NCBI RefSeq assembly: GCF_022549495.1
Contig: NZ_JAKZGD010000009.1
Coordinates: 62,001-126,000 of the forward strand
Direction: 5' to 3'
DNA length: 64,000 bases
From: Acinetobacter sp. ANC 4805
GTDB taxonomy: Bacteria; Pseudomonadota; Gammaproteobacteria; Pseudomonadales; Moraxellaceae
The notes beneath the pieces were generated by a model. It saw nothing but the letters and a program-made list of their open reading frames with translations. It was not told where the DNA came from and did no database searches. A program made the translations under genes and the position numbers. Below, piece after piece: positions 16,691-27,254 of this stretch; positions within the stretch are counted from its first letter, which is position 1; each line of letters begins with the position of its first letter.

Positions 16691-18768
16691 GAAATTCATT
16701 ACTCTCTAAAAAATTAAAACGCACAGAAACGCGCCTACTGATTATTGATGATAACCAACTGCGTTATAATCAAATTTTAGAAATATTTGCGCAACAAGAA
16801 CATCAAGTACAAGCCATTTTACTTGATGACCTAAAGGCATTTGAAAAACAACTCAATTTGCCTTGGGATATTGTGATTTTTGGGCGTGCATATGATCTAA
16901 AAATTGAACAAACTTTATCTCTAATCCATGCTTCTGCCCAACCTAGTTTGCCAATTCTATTACTAGAACCTGATGACTACAATCCAGAACAGTATCAGAC
17001 CTACATTCTTAAAGGTCTTTATGATGTAGTCAGCCTCAAAGTTCCTGAAAATTTCTACATTAGTATCATCAGATCGTTATCTTATAGTCGTCTAGTCCAA
17101 GCTGAACATCGCTTACTCACCGAATTAGAAGCAGCTCAAACTCAAGCTCAGTCTTTAGTTGCTGAAAGTCATAAAGCCGTTGCAATTTTACAAGAAGGCA
17201 TACATCTCAAGGCAAATAATGAATATGCTCACCTATTTGGTTTTAATAGTGAAGATGATCTAATTGGTGTACCTATTCTTGATATTTTACAACCTGAAGA
17301 TCTAGGTCAATTTAAATTACGGTTTAAACGAATTTCTCAAGGACAGTTTGAACAAGCACGCTTTGAAATTCGAACACAAAATCCAATGGTGAAGAATAAT
17401 CCTCTACATGTAGAGTTCTTACCTTCAGGCAATGATGATGAAATACAACTAAATATAGAATGTGAATCATTAAATGCGATTGCAACACCAAATGCTGCTT
17501 CAACGACAACACCATCTGAAAAAGCACCGAGTATAAATACTGCTCTACAGCACATTAATCGCCATTTAACCAATCACCCAGCAAATTCAAATGCTCTGAT
17601 TTTATTTAGTTTAAATAATTGTCCAAATGAAGTATTTCAAACGGACTGGCGTGGCACTAAAGCCTATTTCTCAAATATTGCTAGTTTCATCAAAGAACAA
17701 GTAAATGTTCCCATTTACCAAATAGAAACTGCACTTTATGTCTGCTTAATCCAAGCGGAATCACAAGCTGTTCTAAATTCATTATTGATTGGATTAAATG
17801 GTCTACAAAAACCTCAACTACTAGTGACCGAGAACTATACGTTCCCTCTACACCTAAAGTTAGGGTATCACGAACTGAATCAACAGATTGCCGATGAAGC
17901 AAGTTTCGAACAAATTTTAAGCAAGGCATTCTCACTCGCCTTGCCTGTTCTCAATAATCCATCTATTGATAGCGATATTGGTTTAGCTACCGATAAAATT
18001 ACAATGTCTATCGAATTAGATCTTTTGCAAGAGCTAAGACAGAAGTTGGATGCGGGTGATATTCATCTGAAATATCAACAACTCTATGATAAACAAGATC
18101 AATTTACACATACTTATGAAGTCGTTGGTGGTTTTATCCATAATAATCAATGGATAGATTTAATGGATCTAAATGATCTAAAAGAAGACCATGAATTATC
18201 AGCTCAATTAGACCGTTGGGTACTCGTCGAAGCCTGCAAACAATTGCATAATTTCATTACCCAATACCCAAAAGCAAAATTAATTATTAACCTGAATCCT
18301 CACATTCTATTGAATGATAGAAAGTTATCAGAATTAGTGGCTAAGCTACTAACCATTATCGGAAGCAAACAAGCTCACCCTTTAATTCTTCAATTCTCTG
18401 AACAGGCACTGCAACAAAATCTATCACAGGCTCAAGGTCTGATTGCTTCACTCCGTCAACATGGCGCCGAAATTTCTATTCGTAACTTTGGTGATTCGCT
18501 CTATAGTGATTCAATCTTAGATCAAATTGATACCCAATATTTAAGCCTCCATAATAGGTTAGCTAAAATGTTAGGTTCAGATAAAGAAATGGCTGTGTTA
18601 CAAGAAAAAATTCTTCATTTTATTGCCGAAAAACCTGTAGAAATATTACTGACTGAACTAAACGATATGAGTCTATTTGCGAATGCATGGAATGTAGAAG
18701 CTCGTTTCTTACAAGGTAATTATTTCCAAAAGAAACTTGACCGCTTAACTGACGTACAAGACCAATAA
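16687..18768 (+). CDS. FimX-like protein (REC-like, PAS, degenerate EAL)
   Basis: About 693 residues. Residues 20-130 resemble a receiver domain (L-L-I-I-D-D-N-Q-L), residues 160-260 a PAS domain, and the C-terminal 250 residues an EAL domain in which the catalytic E-A/V-L motif reads Y-E-V-V-G-G. It is probably a non-catalytic c-di-GMP sensor like Pseudomonas FimX, which controls twitching. I prefer the GTG at 16687, whose GTGA overlaps the upstream stop and which has GGGAAG 10 bp upstream; an ATG at 16672 is the alternative. Confidence 0.7.
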   Translation: MRNSLLSKKLKRTETRLLIIDDNQLRYNQILEIFAQQEHQVQAILLDDLKAFEKQLNLPWDIVIFGRAYDLKIEQTLSLIHASAQPSLPILLLEPDDYNPEQYQTYILKGLYDVVSLKVPENFYISIIRSLSYSRLVQAEHRLLTELEAAQTQAQSLVAESHKAVAILQEGIHLKANNEYAHLFGFNSEDDLIGVPILDILQPEDLGQFKLRFKRISQGQFEQARFEIRTQNPMVKNNPLHVEFLPSGNDDEIQLNIECESLNAIATPNAASTTTPSEKAPSINTALQHINRHLTNHPANSNALILFSLNNCPNEVFQTDWRGTKAYFSNIASFIKEQVNVPIYQIETALYVCLIQAESQAVLNSLLIGLNGLQKPQLLVTENYTFPLHLKLGYHELNQQIADEASFEQILSKAFSLALPVLNNPSIDSDIGLATDKITMSIELDLLQELRQKLDAGDIHLKYQQLYDKQDQFTHTYEVVGGFIHNNQWIDLMDLNDLKEDHELSAQLDRWVLVEACKQLHNFITQYPKAKLIINLNPHILLNDRKLSELVAKLLTIIGSKQAHPLILQFSEQALQQNLSQAQGLIASLRQHGAEISIRNFGDSLYSDSILDQIDTQYLSLHNRLAKMLGSDKEMAVLQEKILHFIAEKPVEILLTELNDMSLFANAWNVEARFLQGNYFQKKLDRLTDVQDQ

Positions 18769-18775
18769 AAAATTT

Positions 18776-18806
18776 CCTCAACCTTCCTTTTTAAAAGGAG
18801 GGTTGA
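18776..18806 (+). terminator. Terminator of the FimX-like gene
   Basis: CTCAACCTTCCTTTT...AAAAGGAGGGTTGA forms a hairpin just after the stop codon at 18768. The T-run is weak. Confidence 0.6.
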
Positions 18807-18819
18807 ATTAACGGGTACA

Positions 18820-18850
18820 AAAAAAAACGGGCATATTGCCCGTTTTTATA
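18820..18850. terminator. Bidirectional terminator next to rpmE
   Basis: AAAAACGGGCA-TATT-TGCCCGTTTTT: a short GC-rich stem flanked by A- and T-runs, serving the leftward rpmE transcript and the rightward FimX-like transcript. Confidence 0.8.
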
Positions 18851-18860
18851 TTTCTTGATA

Positions 18861-19085
18861 TTAACGTTTGATAGAACGTGACATACCAGAGAAACGTTGT
18901 TTGAATTTGTCGATACGACCACCAGTATCTACGTTCTTTTGCTTACCAGTATAGAATGGGTGACAAGCTGAACATACGTCAAGATAAAGTGTATCTTTAC
19001 CTAAAGCTGAACGAGTTTCGATTACGTTACCGCATGAACAAGTAGCAACTAAAGTTTGGTATTTTGGATGAATATCGGCGCGCAT
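18861..19085 (-). CDS. rpmE: 50S ribosomal protein L31 (zinc-binding form)
   Basis: 74 residues with the zinc ligands C16-x-C18 and C38-x-x-C41 ([11 protein letters not shown]). This is the C+ form, expected under zinc sufficiency. Monocistronic, with its own terminator at 18820-18850. Confidence 0.95.
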   Translation of the reverse strand: MRADIHPKYQTLVATCSCGNVIETRSALGKDTLYLDVCSACHPFYTGKQKNVDTGGRIDKFKQRFSGMSRSIKR

Positions 19086-19634
19086 GGTCGATGCTCCTAA
19101 ATTAGTAAGAAAGGCTTAAGCTGTTATCGCAATTGATCACTCTCAAAATGAGGAAAGCAAAGTATTTGCATACTTGCAGATCAATACCACAACAGACCAT
19201 TTCTTTTGACTCACCGAGACTCTATAAGGTCAGAGCAAAGCCAACAAGTGGCGCTACTATACTCTATTCCAACAAAATTTAAAACAGATGTTGGACATTA
19301 AACAAACCATATAACAGACTAAAAACACACCCACTCACTTTTTTAGAAAAACAGATAACTTAGTATGCTGCCCATCTATGAGATTAGGCACTACTAACTA
19401 AAAGTAGTTTGAATCCATAATATATTTTATTTAAATGCAACGTTACTAAGCAAGACCAGCTTTTTATTTACCACTAATAATAGAGCAAAGGTCATGCACC
19501 AGTCATGGAGCGCCAATAAGTTGTTACATGCTTATTAAAGTGCAAACATAAAGCGAGACTGATCATGCAGACTAGCCACATCATCACAAATTTGCTTTGT
19601 TTATCTCGCAATATATTTGTCATTAAAGATGCCC
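19086..19634. other. Intergenic region rpmE-czcA
   Basis: About 550 bp. It should hold the rpmE promoter and the end of the czc transcript. I see no ORF with a convincing ribosome-binding site and no strong RNA structure. Confidence 0.5.
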
Positions 19635-22600
19635 CTAAACAACCTGTTCAGTGGCATCGCTTGATATTCTTGACCTACCTTGGTTAAACCACACATATAA
19701 GGTCGGCAAAATAATCAAAGTCAGTAAGGTTGATGAAATGATCCCACCAATCACGACTGTTGCAATTGGACGTTGGACTTCAGAACCAATACCTACATTT
19801 AAAGCCATTGGAATAAAGCCTAAAGAAGCCACTAAAGCTGTAATCAACACAGGGCGTAGTCGTTCCATTGCACCATGTCTCACCGCATCAATGACACTTT
19901 CCCCTTGCACTAGAAGCCTTTGAATGGCAGAAACAAGAACTAAGCCATTCAGCACAGCCACACCTGACAATGCGATAAAGCCGACGGCAGCAGAAATTGA
20001 GAATGGAATATCCCGTAAAGCTAAAGCGATCACACCACCTGTTAATGCAAATGGTACGCCTGTGAATACCAAGACACTATTTCTAACATTACCTAAAGCC
20101 ATGTAGATCATGGCAAAGATCAGAATTAAAGCGATTGGAACAACAACCATGAGTCGACTCGATGCAGACTCCATTTGTTCAAACGTACCACCCCAGGTCA
20201 GCCAGTAACCCTCTGGTAATTTAAAATCTGCATTCAGCTTAGATTGTGCTTCTGCAATGTAACTACCAATATCTGTACCACGGACATTTGCTGTGATGAC
20301 GATACGACGCTTACCATTCTCACGAGAAATTTGGTTTGGTCCTTGAACATTTTTTAACTCGATCAATTCTGATAAAAGTACACTTGAACCATCAGGCAGA
20401 TTCACAGGAACTTGATAGAGTTTTTCTAGGTCTGTGACAGAGTTTTGATCCATTCGAACAACAATATCGAACTTTCGATCACTTTCAAATACCTTACCTG
20501 CTGTCTCACCAGTGATGAGGCTAGAAACCTGTTGCTGTACATCCTCAGCATCAAGTCCATAATTGGCAATCATGTCTTTTTTCAGCTCGACAGATACCAT
20601 GGGTAAACCCGTCATCTGTTCAACTTTCAAGTCAGCAGCACCATTCACTCCCTCTAAAATTTTAGCGGCAGCATTTGCTGATTCGAGTAGCTGATCGAGA
20701 TCATCACCATATATTTTCACAGCGACATCGGTACGGACACCTGAAATAAGTTCGTTAAAGCGCATTTGGATCGGCTGAGTGAACTCGTAATTATTTCCAT
20801 AAACACCTTTAGCTACTCGTTCAATATCGGCAACGACTTCAGCTTTTGGTTTCTTTGGATTTGGCCATTCACTACGTGGCTTCAACATGACAAAGTTATC
20901 AGCTACATTGGGTGGAACTGGGTCAGTGGCGATTTCTGCTGTTCCAACTTTGGCAAACATGGTCTGAACTTCAGGAATTTTCACAATTTCTTTTTCAAGC
21001 GTGTATTGCATTTCAACAGCTTGAGTTAATGAAGTACCAGGGATACGTAAGGCATGCAATGCCACATCTCCCTCATCTAAAGAAGGTATAAACTCTGAAC
21101 CTAAACGAGTTGAAAGACTTGCACTGAATATAAAAAATACTGAAACAAAGGCAATCAGTAGATATCTATGATTTAAAGACCAATCTAAAATTGGGTTATA
21201 AAACCTTTTGATGCCGTGGACGATTTTTGACTCTTCTTCTTTAATTTCACCAGTCGTAACTAATGCCACCATTGCAGGGACAAAGGTAATTGAAAGAATC
21301 ATTGCTGCCATTAAAGCCATAACCACTGTTGCAGCCATCGGTGTAAACATCTTGCCTTCAACACCAGTAAGGGTCATCACAGGTAGATAAACCAAAATAA
21401 TAATCAATTGACCATAAAGAATCGCTTTTCGAGATTCCTTTGTTGCTTCAAACACAGTCGTAAAGCGTTCTTTTTGAGTCAGAATACGTCCTAACTCTTT
21501 TTGCTTCATGGCTAATTTAGCGAGAGATGCCTCGACAATAACCACAGCACCATCAACAATAATTCCGAAATCAAGTGCACCTAAACTCATTAAATTGGCA
21601 CTGATCTTTTGGTTGACCATGCCAGTGATTGTCATCAACATGGATAATGGAATCACCATCGCAGTAATCAGAGCTGCACGGAAATGTCCAAGAAAAAGAA
21701 AAAGTACAACAATGACTAGAATTGCACCTTCAAATAAATTCTTCTTCACTGTTTGAATCGTTGCATCAACTAAAGTTGTTCGGTTGTAGACCGCTTTAGC
21801 TTCAACACCTTCAGGTAGCGACTTTTGAACCTGTTGTAGCTTTTGATCTACAGCATGAGCAACATTTCGAGAGTTTTCTCCAATAAGCATGAACGCTGTA
21901 CCCAGTACAATTTCTTGCCCATCTTTGGTCGCAGCACCTGTCCGTAATTCGTGACCAATCGATATTTTGGCAACATCTTTCAATCTGAGGATATAACCAT
22001 TGCTCGTCGTAATCGGAATATTTTGGATTTGTTCAATCGAGTTAATTTGAGAATCAGAACGGATTAAATACTGCTCACCATTTTTCTCAATGTACCCTGA
22101 GCTTTTGTTCATGCTGTTCTTAGAGATCGCCTCTAAAATCGCCTTCTGATCCAGCCCTATGCTACGCAAATAAGCATAATCAGGTTGAACAACAAATTGT
22201 TTGAGATAACCACCAATGGTATTGATTTCATTCACACCCTCTACATTTCGAAGCTGAGGTTTAATGACCCAATCCTGTAAAGTTCTTAATTCAGTGGGTG
22301 AAAGTGGGTTTAGACTATTCTTGGCATTTTCAACGGTATACATGAAGATTTCGCCAAGTCCTGTGGAAACAGGACCCATTGAAGTCGATATACCACTTGG
22401 CAGTGTTGGTGTCACGCCTTGCAATTTTTCATTGACAATTTGGCGGGCAAAATAAATGTCCGTCCCCTCCTTGAATATCGCCGTGACCTGAGATAAACCA
22501 TATCTCGACACAGAACGTGTATATTCAAGATTAGGGATACCTGCCAAAGCTGTTTCAATTGGGTAAGTGACTTGTGACTCCATCTCCATTGGAGACAAGC

Positions 22601-22763
22601 CTTGTGCTTCACTGTTGATTTGGACTTGTACATTTGTGATATCAGGAACAGCATCAATAGGTAGTTTAAAATAGTTATAAACACCCAATGCACCTACGAA
22701 TAGGAAGACGATCAGTACAAGCCAACGATTCTTAATCGAAAGCTTAACAATTTGGTCAAACAT
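19635..22763 (-). CDS. czcA: CzcA-family heavy-metal RND efflux pump
   Basis: 1042 residues with HME-RND features: 12 membrane helices, D-F-G-I-I-V-D-G-A-V-V in TM4, the R-E-N-G-K-R-R-I-V-I block and the F-N-E-L-I-S-G-V-R-T-D-V periplasmic motif. In TM4 the D-x-G-x-x-x-D-G pattern is that of Zn/Co/Cd pumps rather than the Cu/Ag type at 32376. It exports divalent cations from periplasm or cytoplasm through CzcB and CzcC. Last gene of the czcI-C-B-A operon, 11 bp after czcB. Confidence 0.9.
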   Translation of the reverse strand: MFDQIVKLSIKNRWLVLIVFLFVGALGVYNYFKLPIDAVPDITNVQVQINSEAQGLSPMEMESQVTYPIETALAGIPNLEYTRSVSRYGLSQVTAIFKEGTDIYFARQIVNEKLQGVTPTLPSGISTSMGPVSTGLGEIFMYTVENAKNSLNPLSPTELRTLQDWVIKPQLRNVEGVNEINTIGGYLKQFVVQPDYAYLRSIGLDQKAILEAISKNSMNKSSGYIEKNGEQYLIRSDSQINSIEQIQNIPITTSNGYILRLKDVAKISIGHELRTGAATKDGQEIVLGTAFMLIGENSRNVAHAVDQKLQQVQKSLPEGVEAKAVYNRTTLVDATIQTVKKNLFEGAILVIVVLFLFLGHFRAALITAMVIPLSMLMTITGMVNQKISANLMSLGALDFGIIVDGAVVIVEASLAKLAMKQKELGRILTQKERFTTVFEATKESRKAILYGQLIIILVYLPVMTLTGVEGKMFTPMAATVVMALMAAMILSITFVPAMVALVTTGEIKEEESKIVHGIKRFYNPILDWSLNHRYLLIAFVSVFFIFSASLSTRLGSEFIPSLDEGDVALHALRIPGTSLTQAVEMQYTLEKEIVKIPEVQTMFAKVGTAEIATDPVPPNVADNFVMLKPRSEWPNPKKPKAEVVADIERVAKGVYGNNYEFTQPIQMRFNELISGVRTDVAVKIYGDDLDQLLESANAAAKILEGVNGAADLKVEQMTGLPMVSVELKKDMIANYGLDAEDVQQQVSSLITGETAGKVFESDRKFDIVVRMDQNSVTDLEKLYQVPVNLPDGSSVLLSELIELKNVQGPNQISRENGKRRIVITANVRGTDIGSYIAEAQSKLNADFKLPEGYWLTWGGTFEQMESASSRLMVVVPIALILIFAMIYMALGNVRNSVLVFTGVPFALTGGVIALALRDIPFSISAAVGFIALSGVAVLNGLVLVSAIQRLLVQGESVIDAVRHGAMERLRPVLITALVASLGFIPMALNVGIGSEVQRPIATVVIGGIISSTLLTLIILPTLYVWFNQGRSRISSDATEQVV

Positions 22764-22774
22764 GGTGCTACCCC

Positions 22775-24253
22775 TTAATGATCATGAGTAGCGCCAGATT
22801 TACCTAGCTCTGCTTTTAATAAATAAGAATTGCCTGCCGCATAAACCTGACCTGCTTTTAAGCCTGACTTAACTTCAACAAACCCGTTATATTTTTCACC
22901 CAACTCTAATGGACGTGCTTCAAAATCATTGCCTACACGAATGAACACCACATCCCAATCACGGAAGTTTTGTAAAGCATCTTCACGAACCACCATCGGC
23001 TTCAAGCTTTGATTTTCAAAAATATGTGCGGTGATCAATTGACCTGAACGCCATTTAAATTGGTTGGCAATTTCAACAAAGACTTGGGCAGTACGTGTTT
23101 TGGGATCAATGACATCACTGATGTATTTGATCGTACCCAGTGCTTCTTCTGTGCCCGATTGAATTTGGGGTTTTACAGTCACCTTAGCATTCGGGTTAAT
23201 TGTATTCAGCTTATCCGCAGGAACATTGACCACTGCAAGTAACTGAGATGTATTGGCAATTTTAAATAATGGCGAAGCTGGTGTGACATTTGATCCAATT
23301 GCCCCTAGCACTTGTAAAACAGTACCAGACATCGCAGCCCGAACTTCAATTGTACCGTTGCCTGAACCACCATAAGAGCTGATTAAATTGTTCAATTCAT
23401 TGGCACGAATCTGAGCATCATCAAATTCACGCTTTGCATTAATGTAGTCAATTTCAGGTGATACTCGTTTTTGAAATAGCGTTCGCTCTTGCTCCATTTT
23501 TTTACGTGCAAATTGCAAATTATCCACTGCAATAGAACGCTCAGCATTTAAGCGGATCAAGTCTTGGCTTTGTACTGTAGCTAATAAATCACCTTGACTT
23601 ACTTTATCGCCAATCGTGCGATATGTTTTGATGAGTGTTCCACTTGCTTTCGGTGTGATAAAACTTTCAAAATTATCAGGGAACTTCAATTCTCCTTTTA
23701 ACTCTAAAGCATTTTCAAACATCATGAATTCAACTTTTAAAAGCTCTAAGCCGCTGCTCTTGATACTACTGTCTAACATGGTGACACGACCTTCTTTTGT
23801 GTCCCATTTCCATGTATGTTTTTTACCTTGATAATCAACATTGACAATCATCAAAAATGAATGTGGTTCATAGACAATTTCATTACCGATCAAGTAATCA
23901 CTCTCTGGTTTAAATTGAATATTTTGCTCCGCATCCAAACGTTTGATATAGACATTTGCCGTTAACGCTTCAGGTTTAAGCGGTTTATCTTTGAAATACC
24001 CATAAACACGGAGATGTGGTTCTACGCCCTGCTCAAAGATTTTCACTTCCGCTGAGAAATCCCCATCACGATATAAACGTCCACCATGAGGTCCTTTCTC
24101 GTCACCCGCTACTGCAACTTTTTCTGCTGTTGCTTCCCCATGTGCTGAAGAAGACTGAGTTTTTTGACCTGTCTTGTACCATGCCACAGCGCATAACACG
24201 ACAAGCAAGGCAATAATGCCCGTAGCAATTAAAGTATTGGTTGGTTTATTCAT
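22775..24253 (-). CDS. czcB: CzcB-family periplasmic adaptor
   Basis: 492 residues: an N-terminal membrane anchor (about 10-28), a His-containing N-terminal metal-binding region (G-P-H-G-G-R), barrel-sandwich hybrid/lipoyl strands, an alpha-hairpin around 240-300, a beta-barrel and an H-D-H C-terminal end. It links CzcA to CzcC. Gaps of 11 and 10 bp to its neighbours show an operon. Confidence 0.9.
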   Translation of the reverse strand: MNKPTNTLIATGIIALLVVLCAVAWYKTGQKTQSSSAHGEATAEKVAVAGDEKGPHGGRLYRDGDFSAEVKIFEQGVEPHLRVYGYFKDKPLKPEALTANVYIKRLDAEQNIQFKPESDYLIGNEIVYEPHSFLMIVNVDYQGKKHTWKWDTKEGRVTMLDSSIKSSGLELLKVEFMMFENALELKGELKFPDNFESFITPKASGTLIKTYRTIGDKVSQGDLLATVQSQDLIRLNAERSIAVDNLQFARKKMEQERTLFQKRVSPEIDYINAKREFDDAQIRANELNNLISSYGGSGNGTIEVRAAMSGTVLQVLGAIGSNVTPASPLFKIANTSQLLAVVNVPADKLNTINPNAKVTVKPQIQSGTEEALGTIKYISDVIDPKTRTAQVFVEIANQFKWRSGQLITAHIFENQSLKPMVVREDALQNFRDWDVVFIRVGNDFEARPLELGEKYNGFVEVKSGLKAGQVYAAGNSYLLKAELGKSGATHDH

Positions 24254-24263
24254 ATTCTTGCCC

Positions 24264-25463
24264 TTATTCTTGATCTAAATGAGTAATGTAATTGCGCTCG
24301 ACTTCTGCAATTTCTGTCTGCAAAGCCAACCACAAATCGAATCGAGCAAGATGTTTGTCTAACCAAATTTGCTTAATGCTATTGAACTCAAGTAACGAGT
24401 TTTTCCCTGCTTGGTATCCCATCTCTGCAATGCGAAGACTTTCATTGGTTGCGGGCAAAACGGTTTGATCATATTGATGGATCACATCGATTAAGTTAGA
24501 AACCTCAATAGACTTGTTTTCCAGTTCAATTTTAGAATTACGGCTAACCCATACAGACTGCGTTTCAGCTTTCATCTGTTCCGCTTGGGCAATCGCAATA
24601 TTGCCTTTATTTCGGTTGAAGATATTGAGTGGTATTGAGGTTGAAACTTGGAAGACCTTGTCATTGGTTTCTTGATAGTTTTTGACCCCAACACCCAAAG
24701 TGATATCAGGTATTGCTTCTTTACGGGCGAGTTCAAATTGTGTCTTTTTCAATTTTGAACTCAGAATCGCTTCTTGCTCAGCCAAACTAATTTTGTCTGT
24801 GAAATTAAAACTTAGAGGAACTTCTAAAGCGTTAATTGGTAGATTTGATGTGAACTTAGAGCACAGATTCTTCTGAAACTGCCCCTTTTTCACTTCATTT
24901 TGATAACGCAGTTTTGATTCAGATGAAAGTGCTGCACTGAGCTGAGCATCCGAAGGAATGACTCGCCCAAACTTGAACCTTTCCGAAAGAACATTGGCTT
25001 GTCTTGCATTCAATTTACTTTCTGATGAGTAAATTTCAGCACGTTGAGTTGCCACATACCAGTTCGCCATACAGATTCTTAAATCTGCTTTGAGTTCAGC
25101 CTGACGCTTTGCTATTTCAAACTGATTACGATCACCTTGAAAACTCGCAATCTGTTTTCTCAAGGAAAGTTTATTACTGAGAGGAATCTCTTGCGACAGT
25201 CCCAACAAGGTTGTTGGGCCATCCAAATCCTTCAGCTTAGAATTACCGAGATTATCCAACTCCACATTGAAAGTCGGATTATTTAATCTGCCAGCAAACT
25301 TTTGGTTGATTTCATAAGCTTGCTCGGACTGCTGTAAGCTATTGAGTACAGCATCACTTGCGATTACCTGCTTTTGTAGTTCAGCATAATTCGTTTCTGC
25401 GAATACATTTACTGCTGTTACTACAAAACCACAGGTCAGAAATATCTGATATTTTTTAGACAT
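24264..25463 (-). CDS. czcC: CzcC-family outer-membrane efflux channel
   Basis: 399 residues with a cleavable signal peptide ending at V-F-A-E and two TolC-like helical repeats (A-x-x-x-N-P pattern, G-Y-Q-A-G-K-N-S-L-L-E near the end). Outer-membrane partner of CzcBA. Confidence 0.88.
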   Translation of the reverse strand: MSKKYQIFLTCGFVVTAVNVFAETNYAELQKQVIASDAVLNSLQQSEQAYEINQKFAGRLNNPTFNVELDNLGNSKLKDLDGPTTLLGLSQEIPLSNKLSLRKQIASFQGDRNQFEIAKRQAELKADLRICMANWYVATQRAEIYSSESKLNARQANVLSERFKFGRVIPSDAQLSAALSSESKLRYQNEVKKGQFQKNLCSKFTSNLPINALEVPLSFNFTDKISLAEQEAILSSKLKKTQFELARKEAIPDITLGVGVKNYQETNDKVFQVSTSIPLNIFNRNKGNIAIAQAEQMKAETQSVWVSRNSKIELENKSIEVSNLIDVIHQYDQTVLPATNESLRIAEMGYQAGKNSLLEFNSIKQIWLDKHLARFDLWLALQTEIAEVERNYITHLDQE

Positions 25464-25509
25464 GACTCTACCTATACAAAAAAATTAAAATTATTTTTGT
25501 ATAGAAAGA

Positions 25510-25977
25510 TCAATTACGTAGGACGATTAGGTCTTTAGAGTAAGTATAAGAATTACTAAATACGAGAGGGGGACGCCGCTTTACAAAGGCTCGATAAACG
25601 GGCTTTTCAAAAAACTGAAAAAAGAATAAAACAAGTGGAAGTGCGAAACTAAGAATAAAGACAGGATCTATGCTTAGATCACCATCAGAAGAAATAGGCT
25701 TCACCGAATGATGATAAATTGGCTCATCAAAATTCTTCCAAGTATGTGTTTCTACATCATGATCAGTCGTACTTGTAAAAGAATCATCTGAGTGCTGCAA
25801 AGACCAATGACTAGATGCATCATCTTCCACAACGATACTCAGTTCATGTTGGTGTTCAATATTTTCAAGTAAAACAGGCACCCATGCATGAACTCCCGTA
25901 ATTGTTATCGTAAACAAAAACAGGATAAATGCGAGTATAAGCTTAGACAACCTACTTGAACGCATGACGATGGACAT
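25510..25977 (-). CDS. CzcI-like membrane protein
   Basis: 155 residues: an N-terminal signal or membrane helix (about 13-33), a His/Asp-rich periplasmic middle (E-H-Q-H-E, H-S-D, D-H-D-V-E-T-H) and a C-terminal membrane helix (about 105-122). It is the first gene of the czc operon, 46 bp upstream of czcC. CzcI-type proteins in this position bind metal and modulate czc expression. Similarity is by position and composition; two starts (25977, 25965) are possible. Confidence 0.6.
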   Translation of the reverse strand: MSIVMRSSRLSKLILAFILFLFTITITGVHAWVPVLLENIEHQHELSIVVEDDASSHWSLQHSDDSFTSTTDHDVETHTWKNFDEPIYHHSVKPISSDGDLSIDPVFILSFALPLVLFFFQFFEKPVYRAFVKRRPPLVFSNSYTYSKDLIVLRN

Positions 25978-26412
25978 ACTTCTGATTCGCTAACAAAATA
26001 CTAAAAAGTGTTATTAAAGTAAATCTATTTACTCAGACATTGATAAACAAATGTATCTAAAACTAATTTTACTATTTTTGTCAAAAAATAAGGGCATCTT
26101 CATCCATCATTTCATAAATAGGTGAACGATAGATGCCTGTATATGGCTCTTAAAAGCCAATTTTAATAGTTAAGATGAGTCAATTATTTACTATTTATTT
26201 AGGAGCTTAGAAAGTTAAGCATATTAAAAAATATAGTAACTGCCTTATATGAAAGCAAAAAATAGATATTATTCTCGTTGAAGAATCGCAGAAGCAAAAC
26301 TCAGGCAAATCATTCGCTTTTTGCCATGGATTTTACTGCATCTGATACTGCTAAACTTACCAATATTTCTGTTCTCTCCATCAATACAATCTATATCAAA
26401 TTGCGCAAATGT
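25978..26412. other. Intergenic region upstream of czcI
   Basis: About 435 bp of AT-rich DNA. It must include the czc promoter. A weak hairpin TGGCT...AGCCA followed by T-rich sequence lies near 26143-26165. No gene is supported. Confidence 0.45.
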
Positions 26413-27254
26413 TTAATCATTGATTCGTTGTAACGTTTTTGGATCTACTGCAAAACTTTTGATAAGTTTTTCAGAATTATTTCTAATCAATTTCCAGTCT
26501 TTTAAATGGACTCTTGCAAAACGTGCCTCTAATTGAACTTTCATAAAAGGCTCTAGATTCCAACGCATATTACATCTTGGAGCAGACCGCCCCGTAACTA
26601 CAGAATTGGTACAACGAATTAAAGTAATCACTGTCCCTGCATTATCCTTTTGTAAATACTGATCTTTCGTTTCTGTATATCCTGAAAAACTTACCCATTC
26701 AGAATGAGGACTATATTTATCTAAGTCAAATTCTTGTTTATTTGTGGGGATATATATATATAATGAGTCTCCACCATGTTACTCTTAGATATTATTTTTG
26801 AATCAACTGTCGAGTTTATAAATGCGGCTGTTAGGTCTGGATGATAACGAATTCCAGCATCTAAACCTATACTGACCCATTGATTATAAGGCGAGTCTAT
26901 TTCTGCTTTATATTGCCGATAAGATTCTTGTGGTGCTCCTTGATAGGTATTCAATGCAATACCTGTGGTATATTTCATTTGCACACCGAATGAGGTAATA
27001 ACCGAATTAAAATCACGAGGAGGTGCTTTATATCCCTTATAACGATGCTCACGAACTAATACAGGGGAATCCTCATACTCCAACCACTCCACCTCCTCTC
27101 CTAGAAGGACAGACTTACCCCCCAAATTCCCTACTCGATAAGGTAATCCATGAGGTCCCATAGGTGCTTTAAATTTAGGTTCTTTATTCTGTTTCTGCTC
27201 ACAGGCTGTTAAAAACAGTGAACTAAAACAAAAAATTAATATTATTTTTTTCAT
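26413..27254 (-). pseudogene. Lipoprotein gene frameshifted in a TA repeat
   Basis: The first part (27254 to 26721) encodes a lipoprotein: signal peptide ending F-L-T-A-C, then about 160 residues. It runs out of frame at the dinucleotide tract (AT)6 at 26750-26762. Reading continues in another frame as ...D-L-D-K-Y-S-P-H-S-E-W-V-S-F-S-G-Y... to L-I-R-N-N-S-E-K-L-I-K-S-F-A-V-D-P, ending at 26413, to give one protein near 280 residues. The break is a repeat-length change, so it may be phase-variable, decayed or a sequencing error. The family is not recognised. Position beside a paralogue stump suggests a tandem array such as immunity or accessory lipoproteins. Confidence 0.65.

Noticed and set aside
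19635..25977. The czc operon as part of the tRNA-Ser island
   Set aside because: It lies left of the att repeat at 30421, next to core genes, so nothing in the sequence ties it to that island.
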